DNA from: Bacteroidales bacterium
GTDB taxonomy: Bacteria; Bacteroidota; Bacteroidia; Bacteroidales; UBA4181
Assembly (NCBI GenBank): GCA_031264715.1
Contig: JAISDP010000184.1
Location: 1 to 10,945, forward strand
Direction: 5' to 3'
DNA length: 10,945 nt
Under the pieces are notes generated by a model. The model was not told the DNA's origin. It searched no databases and was given only the letters and a program-made list of their open reading frames with translations. Shown here piece after piece: positions 5,940 through 10,945 of the stretch (positions within the stretch are counted from its first letter, which is position 1; each line of letters opens with the position of its first letter). The translations under genes were made by a program, and so were the position numbers.

Positions 5940-5970
5940 CAAATGTACGAACATTTTTTATATTTGCAAA
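5940..5970 (-). promoter_or_regulatory. Perfect Bacteroidota promoter of the Abi gene
   Basis: On the minus strand TTTG (complement of 5967-5970) is followed, 19 nt later, by TACATTTG (complement of 5940-5947). Both match the -33/-7 consensus exactly. Transcription would start near 5933, giving a leader of about 50 nt for the Abi gene. Confidence 0.75.
5959..5966 (+). promoter_or_regulatory. Possible plus-strand -7 element overlapping the Abi promoter
   Basis: TATATTTG matches TAnnTTTG exactly on the plus strand, inside the spacer of the Abi promoter. The -33 is weak (TTGG at 5934-5937, 21 nt away). If used, it would give a short RNA across 5973-6090, including the hairpin at 6007-6025. Confidence 0.3.
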
Positions 5971-5993
5971 ACCCGGACAAAAAATCGGGGGAA

Positions 5994-6037
5994 ACAGGGC
6001 AGACACGTCGTACTTCCTGTACGACCGCAACACGGCC
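5994..6037 (+). repeat. Decayed copy of an internal piece of the DUF4374 gene
   Basis: These 44 nt align with 3687-3741 of the lipoprotein gene, on the same strand. They share an exact 20-nt block, ACTTCCTGTACGACCGCAAC (3713-3732 and 6012-6031), plus ACAGGGC, GACACGTC and ACGGCC. Two gaps of 8 and 3 nt and two substitutions separate them. The copy has become a clean hairpin, GTCGTAC / GTACGAC (6007-6013, 6019-6025) with a 5-nt loop. It is not part of a convincing gene. Confidence 0.75.
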
Positions 6038-6041
6038 AAAA

Positions 6042-6072
6042 TTGGCAATACAATATTTTAGACCTATCTTTG
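6042..6072 (+). promoter_or_regulatory. Promoter of the DUF2281-type gene
   Basis: TTG (6042-6044, within ATTG) is followed, 20 nt later, by TATCTTTG (6065-6072), a perfect TAnnTTTG. The ATG at 6096 lies about 17 nt after the expected transcription start. Confidence 0.6.
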
Positions 6073-6095
6073 CATTGATTCTAAAGGATAAAGAT

Positions 6096-6305
6096 ATGAA
6101 CACATTTGTACCGGGAGACCGGATAACAGGATTGATGTATGAAAAAATACATCGGCTTCCGACGGAAGTGCAACTTGAACTGTCGGACTATATTGAGTTT
6201 TTGTTGAAGAAATATCAGGCAAATAAACCGAAAAAGCCTTCCTTTGGCTGCATGAAAGGTACAGTTACGTGGATGAGCGATGATTTTAACGCTCTGCCGG
6301 CATGA
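6096..6305 (+). CDS. DUF2281-like small antitoxin-type protein
   Basis: A 69-residue protein: MNTFVPGDRITGLMYEKI, then LPTEVQLELSDYIEFLLKKY (about 21-40), and the tail FGCMKGTVTWMSDDFNALPA. The helix pattern LPxExQxELxDYIEFLLxKY with a closing GCxKGxxxxMSDDFxxP tail is that of DUF2281/VapB-like antitoxins, which usually precede a PIN-domain VapC toxin. The ATG at 6096 follows the promoter at 6042-6072; the longer frame from 5934 crosses promoter and repeat sequence and is rejected. A VapC start would be expected at the ATGA overlap at 6302, but what follows (MKALDLGCGQEG...) is not a PIN domain and reads into tandem repeats. The gene therefore looks like an orphan antitoxin whose toxin was lost or replaced. 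Confidence 0.75.
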   Translation: MNTFVPGDRITGLMYEKIHRLPTEVQLELSDYIEFLLKKYQANKPKKPSFGCMKGTVTWMSDDFNALPA

Positions 6306-6402
6306 AAGCGCTTGATTTGGGATGCGGCCAGGAAGGTATCCGGGTCGCATTTCGTTTCGCATACATAAACGACCTGACACACCCTGTATACCCATGCTTA
6401 GA

Positions 6403-6471
6403 GACACTTTATCCGTATACGGATAGACACCTTATCCGTATGTGGATAGACATCTTATCTCTATGCGGTAA
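6403..6471. repeat. Three 23-bp tandem repeats with palindromic core
   Basis: Units start at 6403, 6426 and 6449. Each begins GACAY and carries TTATC...; the first holds a perfect 16-bp palindrome TATCCGTATACGGATA (6410-6425), the second keeps it with G-U pairs, and the third is degenerate. The 23-bp period is about two helical turns, so bound proteins would sit on one face of the DNA. Confidence 0.8.
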
Positions 6472-6716
6472 ATATCCGGCTCATCAGACAATGGTTATTA
6501 ATATTTTGTTACACTGTTTTGATGCTTTTTCCCGCCAGGGAAACAATATCATTAGAAAAACGCGCCTGCGCGCAGCATATTTATTTCGTATCAATCTAGA
6601 AATACTGTTTTTTGACAAAACGAATTATTATCCGGTATGGTTTACATGAATGAAAGTATTTCTTTCCCTTTTTCAGGGCAAAGCCTAAAATTTTGCAGGT
6701 ATATTCCAATTATGTT

Positions 6717-6747
6717 TTCAAATATTTTCAAATCTGAAATATTTGAA
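6717..6747. repeat. Inverted repeat upstream of the sensor kinase
   Basis: TTCAAATATTT (6717-6727) and its exact complement AAATATTTGAA (6737-6747) are separated by 9 nt, directly before a near-consensus -7 box (TATACTTG, 6749-6756) and 75 bp before the ATG. It could be an operator or an RNA hairpin; no T run follows it, so it is not a terminator. Confidence 0.5.
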
Positions 6748-6822
6748 GTATACTTGTTGCCTGATTTTATGGCATGTTTTACCGGGATAAGAACGTAACA
6801 TTCATAAAATTGTATTGCTTAT

Positions 6823-8535
6823 ATGTGTATGTACAAGTCTATTGTAAATTTTCTCGAGGTTGGAAAAGATAAAACAGTTCACTGGTTTGTCCGTTGCCAG
6901 GATGTTTTTTTAGGGATATTTTTGACCGCAGGTGGCATACTGGTGTTATGTTTCGGCATAGCGCTGTCGTTAACAGACCATCTTAGCAGCAGCATCATAC
7001 TGTGCATTTCGGGATTGATAGCTGTTATGTTATATGTATTTGCCCGTAAACAGGGAAAATACGGGCCTTTCTCATTCTGGACAGCCTGCATTACATTAGC
7101 ATTAACCATATTAGGTCTTTTGTTTACCGGCAATGACCTGTTAGCCGGGCTTCTTTGCGTCATATTCCCGCTGGTGACGTGTATGCTTTTCCAGGCCAGA
7201 CGCGGCAGCATATTTTCAATCATTATGCTGGCCGCATATTTCGGATACGGGTTGCTGCTTAAAATTCCCACATCTTCATTAGTAGCATGTTCCCTCGCCG
7301 GGATAGTTATCCTGGTTGTTGTATGCGGATTCCTCACAATTAATGAAGAATTAGTGAGCGCTAACGACCATAAAATTTCCGATATCCAAAAGGAAGCCGA
7401 AATCAGGAACGAATTTATATCGCAATTATCCCACCAGATACGCACGCCATTGAATAATATTGTGGTCATCGGGAACCTGCTGAACGATACGCAACTTAAC
7501 CAACGCCAGAAGGACTGGATGGAAACGGTACTCGCATCGGCCAACAACCTGGTGAATGTGGTGAACATCATTGCATCCAAAGTCACGTCAACGGGAATTG
7601 TCGATACCAAGCCAACCAACATCACCTTTAACCTGCAAGCGGTTCTGAACAACACCATACAATTGTTTGTGGGGCAGAGCAACGAATACAATATCGGTTT
7701 GAAACCGAACATGGAGACGCCATACATCCTCGAAGGCGATCCGATACAAATCAAACAGATCTTCCTGACCCTGATCGATGCGATCATCAAAAATAAGAAC
7801 GTCGAAAAAATTAATATCATCATTTCGTACCGTGTAAGACAGGAAACCGAACGGGTGTTCGACGTTTTTTTCGAAATACGGGTGAGCGATCGTCTCAATT
7901 TCGACTTGGAAAACGACAGGGAAAATACGAAAATGCTCAACTATTCCATATCGTCGAAGTTGATTGCCATGTCGGGTAATAAGTTGGCCGTAACCTACGA
8001 CCAAAACTTTACCATATTTAAATTCACACTTCCGTTCAAAAAAGCAAAGGCCGAGCCAAAGGAGAATATAGTCAAAGCTTCAGAGGTTGTTGAAATCGAA
8101 GGCGTTGCATCTTCACATGATACATCAGCAGTCGACCTGAAAGAAGCTAACATATTGCTGGTAGAGGATAACCTGATCAACCAGAAGATCGTAATCCTCA
8201 GTATCCAGAAGCTGGTGAAAAATATAGATGTAGCCAACAATGGCCAGGAAGCGCTCGATAAATTCAATACCACCAAGTACGATATCATCCTGATGGATAT
8301 ACAAATGCCGGTAATGGACGGGATACAGGCTACTAAGAAGATCCGCGAAACAGAAGTGGATAAACGGATCGTTCCCACTCCTATCATCGCCATCACTGCA
8401 AACGCATTGGCCGGAGATCGCGAACATTGCCTGGCTTCGGGCATGGACGAGTATATCAGCAAGCCGTTCCAGGTGGAAGTGCTGGTAAGTAAAATGAAAA
8501 ACCTGCTTGCTGTTGGCAGTTTGATCCGCCATTAA
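6823..8535 (+). CDS. Hybrid sensor histidine kinase with intact receiver and degraded ATPase motifs
   Basis: A 570-residue membrane protein. Residues about 27-172 hold five or six hydrophobic helices, which may sense a signal in the membrane. A linker leads to the dimerisation domain with the H-box SHQIRTPLNN (H204). The ATPase-like domain follows (about 266-405), starting GDPIQIKQIF, but the N-box reads TLIDAIIKNK, and the DxGxG and GxGLG loops are replaced by VSDRLNFDLENDRENTK and NYSISSKLIAMSG. ATP binding and autophosphorylation are therefore doubtful. The C-terminal receiver (440-563) is complete: E448/D449, D492 in MDIQMPVMDG, T525 and K547 in SKPF. ATG at 6829 is an alternative start. 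A secreted protease gene follows after 32 bp, possibly in the same operon. The output may be through the receiver, with phosphate from another kinase. Confidence 0.88.
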   Translation: MCMYKSIVNFLEVGKDKTVHWFVRCQDVFLGIFLTAGGILVLCFGIALSLTDHLSSSIILCISGLIAVMLYVFARKQGKYGPFSFWTACITLALTILGLLFTGNDLLAGLLCVIFPLVTCMLFQARRGSIFSIIMLAAYFGYGLLLKIPTSSLVACSLAGIVILVVVCGFLTINEELVSANDHKISDIQKEAEIRNEFISQLSHQIRTPLNNIVVIGNLLNDTQLNQRQKDWMETVLASANNLVNVVNIIASKVTSTGIVDTKPTNITFNLQAVLNNTIQLFVGQSNEYNIGLKPNMETPYILEGDPIQIKQIFLTLIDAIIKNKNVEKINIIISYRVRQETERVFDVFFEIRVSDRLNFDLENDRENTKMLNYSISSKLIAMSGNKLAVTYDQNFTIFKFTLPFKKAKAEPKENIVKASEVVEIEGVASSHDTSAVDLKEANILLVEDNLINQKIVILSIQKLVKNIDVANNGQEALDKFNTTKYDIILMDIQMPVMDGIQATKKIRETEVDKRIVPTPIIAITANALAGDREHCLASGMDEYISKPFQVEVLVSKMKNLLAVGSLIRH

Positions 8536-8543
8536 GGAAGTTA

Positions 8544-8567
8544 GGCGTTAAAAACGTTATAAACGCC
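8544..8567 (+). promoter_or_regulatory. Stem-loop between the kinase and protease genes
   Basis: GGCGTT (8544-8549) pairs with AACGCC (8562-8567), which directly abuts the protease ATG at 8568. The loop holds AACGTT. There is no T run, so it is not a classic terminator; it could affect translation of the protease from a shared transcript. Confidence 0.35.
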
Positions 8568-10796
8568 ATGCGGTTGTATGTGAAAATTTTCTTCATGATC
8601 GTTTTCGGCTATGGAACGGTACATTCCGATGCACAAAATACCAGCGCATGGAGTTTGCAGTTTCCGTTGCCCGAATTGGCCGTATTCCTGGATTTTCCCG
8701 AACCTGTAGAAGAAATCGAGCAAGTACTGAGCGAGGAGCAGAACAGTAACAGTAGCCTGAAAGCCCGGGTATATGCTGTGGGTATCGAAACAGCGCTGAA
8801 TCCGGGAACATCGGGACAGTGGGATACCATCACGGGGAAAGGCTACGTGTGGCGGATAGGCATACATGCCAAAAATGCGCTTTCGCTGAATCTTCTTATC
8901 GAAAATTACAGGATGTCGTCCGGCATGGCGCTTTATGTGTACAACAAATCGAGGACCAACATAGCCGGGCCTTTTGGTGTCCGTAACAATGCCAATGGCG
9001 GTGTATTGCCCGTACAGTCGCTGTCTGGCGACATGATCATCGTGGAATGGAACATCCCCCTGCAAGCGCCGCGCAACGACTTCACCATCACAAGTGTTGG
9101 GTACGGATTCCGTGATATAGCCGGCAGCGGAAAGATCATTCCGCTGGCGACGGCTGCTACCTGTAACGTGGATATTAACTGCAAAACGGGGAACCACTGG
9201 CAACGCGAAAAACGTTCGGTAGTGAGGCTGGAAACCATCACGCGGACAGGCAACATCATCAAAACGCAATACTGTACCGGTACGCTGGTAAACCAGGCCG
9301 TGGACACCGACCGGAAAAAGCCTTACATCCTTACCGCCAACCACTGCATTTCGACCGATGACCAGGCACAGCTTACTACATTTGTTTTCGGGTACGAAAA
9401 AGCATACTGTAAGGGAACCGGTCTGCCGGTACCGGCGGGGATAGCGGGATCGAGCCTGGTGGCCGCCAAAAGGGAACTGGATTTTGCCTTACTGGAGATG
9501 TCGAGCGACGCGGCGATGTCGCAACGCCCGTACTATGCAGGGTGGAATACATCAACAGCCACGCCGCAGGGCGCCACCGGCATACATCATCCACAGGGCG
9601 ATGTAAAAAAAATATCCGTAGAGAACGATCCCCTGGGTACGGGCACATTTAATGATGATCATACCGACCTGCATTGCGACAAGGATGCGCACTGGATTGT
9701 CAGGCGGTGGGACGAAGGTACTACCGAACAGGGATCGTCGGGAAGTGCGGCCTTCGACGCCGGACACATGGTGGTAGGGACGCTGTCGGGCGGCACGGCT
9801 TCCTGTTCGTACCCGGTAAACGACTATTACAGCAAATTCAGCGAACAATGGAACAGATACCCGGCAGCGGATGAATGCCTGAAACCATGGTTAGACCCCG
9901 ACGGCAAAGGGGTAGCATCGCTCTGGGGGTACGATCCGGTTGCTCCTTACGAAGGCCGGTGCGACACGCTGGGGCATATCGGCGAGAACGAATCCGAAAT
10001 ACTGGTGAATTCGGGGGAATGGGGATACCTGACCAGTCAAAACGACCAGGGATGGAGCAGTTTCGCCGAAAAGATCAAGAATGATACCACAGTGAGTATC
10101 ATCGGGATGGAAGTACATGTAGCGAAGGCGTCCGATGCCGGCTCCAAAGTACGGCTTGCTGTCTGGCAGGGAACCGATTTCCCGGTAACACCCCTGTATA
10201 CAAAGGACACGATCGTAATGGCAGATTACAATGACTACCGCATGCATATTTATTTTGACAGGACGCTGGAATTTACCGGCAATTATTTCATCGGCTACAG
10301 CCTTGAACACCATCATCCCCTGGATACTTTTGCCGTATACCAGTCGGCAAAACGCCCCTATGCAGGCATATCGGACATGTACGTCGAAGAGAGCAGCGGC
10401 GTCTGGATGGCTTTGGGGGAATACGTACCGCCCATATACTCGTCGCTGGGGGTCAGGGTGATGGGAAAGTTCGGCAAGCCAACCCAATCGAATCAGCCCG
10501 CTTACCGCGATCTCAAGATCGTTTTCCAGCCGGGCAGCAATATTGTATTTGTCTATTTCGAAAGCCCTTCGGCAACGGTAAGGGTTGAAGGCTACGATAC
10601 ATCCGGGAAACGCATGAAACTTCATGAAACAGGCAGGTATATTGTGATGTACGACGAAAAAACCTACCTGCAGGTGGAGTTGGATGTCAGCAACTTATCA
10701 CCCGGGGTATACCTGATACAGGCATTTGACAGGAAAAAAAGCAGTCGGGCAAGTTTGTCCGATGCGATGATTCAATCATTTCGGAAGAGCGCTTAA
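8568..10796 (+). CDS. Secreted trypsin-fold serine protease (lysyl-endopeptidase-like) with T9SS-type C-terminal domain
   Basis: A 742-residue secreted protein. The signal peptide is MRLYVKIFFMIVFGYGTVHS with likely cleavage near DA/Q at residue 22. After a propeptide-like region, the protease domain starts near CNVDINC (199-205) and WQREKRSVVRL. The triad is H259 (LTANHC), D305 (ELDFALLEM) and S391 (EQGSSGSAAFD), and several cysteines suggest disulfides; D419 may set a basic S1 specificity as in lysyl endopeptidases. A beta-rich region (about 470-640) follows. The last domain (about 648-722), with VEGYDTSGK and LDVSNLSPGVYLIQAF, is a type A T9SS sorting domain, though the residues after it are atypical for this signal. 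It is probably exported through the outer membrane or anchored at the surface. It follows the sensor kinase by 32 bp. Confidence 0.88.
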   Translation: MRLYVKIFFMIVFGYGTVHSDAQNTSAWSLQFPLPELAVFLDFPEPVEEIEQVLSEEQNSNSSLKARVYAVGIETALNPGTSGQWDTITGKGYVWRIGIHAKNALSLNLLIENYRMSSGMALYVYNKSRTNIAGPFGVRNNANGGVLPVQSLSGDMIIVEWNIPLQAPRNDFTITSVGYGFRDIAGSGKIIPLATAATCNVDINCKTGNHWQREKRSVVRLETITRTGNIIKTQYCTGTLVNQAVDTDRKKPYILTANHCISTDDQAQLTTFVFGYEKAYCKGTGLPVPAGIAGSSLVAAKRELDFALLEMSSDAAMSQRPYYAGWNTSTATPQGATGIHHPQGDVKKISVENDPLGTGTFNDDHTDLHCDKDAHWIVRRWDEGTTEQGSSGSAAFDAGHMVVGTLSGGTASCSYPVNDYYSKFSEQWNRYPAADECLKPWLDPDGKGVASLWGYDPVAPYEGRCDTLGHIGENESEILVNSGEWGYLTSQNDQGWSSFAEKIKNDTTVSIIGMEVHVAKASDAGSKVRLAVWQGTDFPVTPLYTKDTIVMADYNDYRMHIYFDRTLEFTGNYFIGYSLEHHHPLDTFAVYQSAKRPYAGISDMYVEESSGVWMALGEYVPPIYSSLGVRVMGKFGKPTQSNQPAYRDLKIVFQPGSNIVFVYFESPSATVRVEGYDTSGKRMKLHETGRYIVMYDEKTYLQVELDVSNLSPGVYLIQAFDRKKSSRASLSDAMIQSFRKSA

Positions 10797-10945
10797 AACT
10801 TGAACTCATACCCCACCGTAGGCAAGATGCCGTACAGGAACATTTTGGTTGCTTTCAGGCCGGTTGAAATTTCATAATATCCCTGTTTCTCCACATATAT
10901 ACTGAATACGTTTTTACGGTTGTACACATTCATTACCGAAAAGTT
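10793..10945 (-). CDS. TonB-dependent receptor, C-terminal end (partial)
   Basis: A minus-strand frame enters from the window edge and ends at the TAA complementary to 10793-10795. The 50 residues include VMNVYNRKNVFSIYVEKQGY and end FLYGILPTVGYEFKF. The NVYNRKNV segment, a P-x-(x)-G-Y-x-F-x-F end and a terminal phenylalanine are typical of the last beta strands of TonB-dependent outer-membrane receptors of Bacteroidota. The plug and most of the barrel lie beyond 10945, so the substrate is unknown. It is convergent with the protease gene; the two stop codons overlap. Confidence 0.8.
   Translation of the reverse strand, partial: NFSVMNVYNRKNVFSIYVEKQGYYEISTGLKATKMFLYGILPTVGYEFKF

Larger units (their letters stand above)
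6306..6822. other. Intergenic stretch of about 500 bp with repeats, no convincing gene
   Basis: An open frame from 6302 to 6649 exists on the plus strand, but it runs through tandem repeats and low-complexity AT-rich sequence and has no family resemblance past its first residues. The stretch holds the 3 x 23-bp repeat (6403-6471), a TTTCCC/GGGAAA inverted repeat near 6527-6542, a CTGCGCGCAG palindrome, and the inverted repeat at 6717-6747. It presumably includes the promoter of the sensor kinase; TATACTTG at 6749-6756 is a 7-of-8 match to the -7 box. Confidence 0.5.

Noticed and set aside
4942..6078. Long plus-strand open frame (378 codons)
   Set aside because: It is the antisense of the Abi gene, whose family motifs are clear on the minus strand; the plus-strand product has no family resemblance.
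6302..6649. Plus-strand frame beginning MKALDLGCGQEG
   Set aside because: The LDLGCG start recalls methyltransferases, but the frame soon enters tandem repeats and AT-rich sequence with no further family pattern.

Overview
The window looks like a chromosomal segment of a Bacteroidota (Bacteroidales-like) bacterium. Evidence: several promoters of the TTTG-N19-21-TAnnTTTG type with little Shine-Dalgarno signal, lipoproteins with an acidic stretch after the lipobox cysteine, a TonB-dependent receptor C-terminus, a protease with a type IX secretion-type C-terminal domain, and families such as DUF4374, DUF3791 and DUF3990. Genus cannot be told from the sequence alone.

Layout. Positions 1-351 (minus) are the N-terminal part of a probable AraC-type regulator with its own upstream promoter. 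Positions 744-1477 are a RAYT (REP-associated Y1 transposase) module: the transposase gene sits between palindromic GTAG...CTAC repeats, carries four 18-bp repeat units in frame, and ends inside another repeat. A very short lipoprotein-like ORF (1523-1624) follows. Positions 1734-2662 are an overlapping DUF3791/DUF3990 pair closed by a strong intrinsic terminator (2687-2729). Positions 2821-4904 form a compact operon: a DUF4374 surface lipoprotein, a long-chain flavodoxin and a small CxxC protein overlapping it by 4 bp, which together suggest an iron-limitation function. Convergent to it (4957-5880, minus) is an Abi_2/AbiF-type HEPN protein. Between Abi and a small DUF2281-type antitoxin-like gene (6096-6305) lie two oppositely directed promoters and a 44-nt sequence clearly derived from the interior of the DUF4374 gene. 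A roughly 500-bp gene-poor stretch follows, with a 3 x 23-bp tandem repeat and an inverted repeat. Then come a hybrid sensor kinase (6823-8535) whose ATP-binding motifs are degraded while its receiver is intact, and a secreted trypsin-fold protease with a T9SS-like tail (8568-10796). The window ends with the last 50 codons of a TonB-dependent receptor on the minus strand, whose stop codon overlaps that of the protease.

Overall this is an accessory-type region: a mobile repeat family with its transposase, two or three toxin/antitoxin or defence-like loci (DUF3791/DUF3990, Abi, orphan DUF2281), and surface/nutrient functions (lipoprotein, flavodoxin, protease, TonB receptor). The most unusual features are the transposase gene that has taken its own palindromic repeats into its coding sequence, and the lipoprotein-gene fragment in the Abi upstream region.
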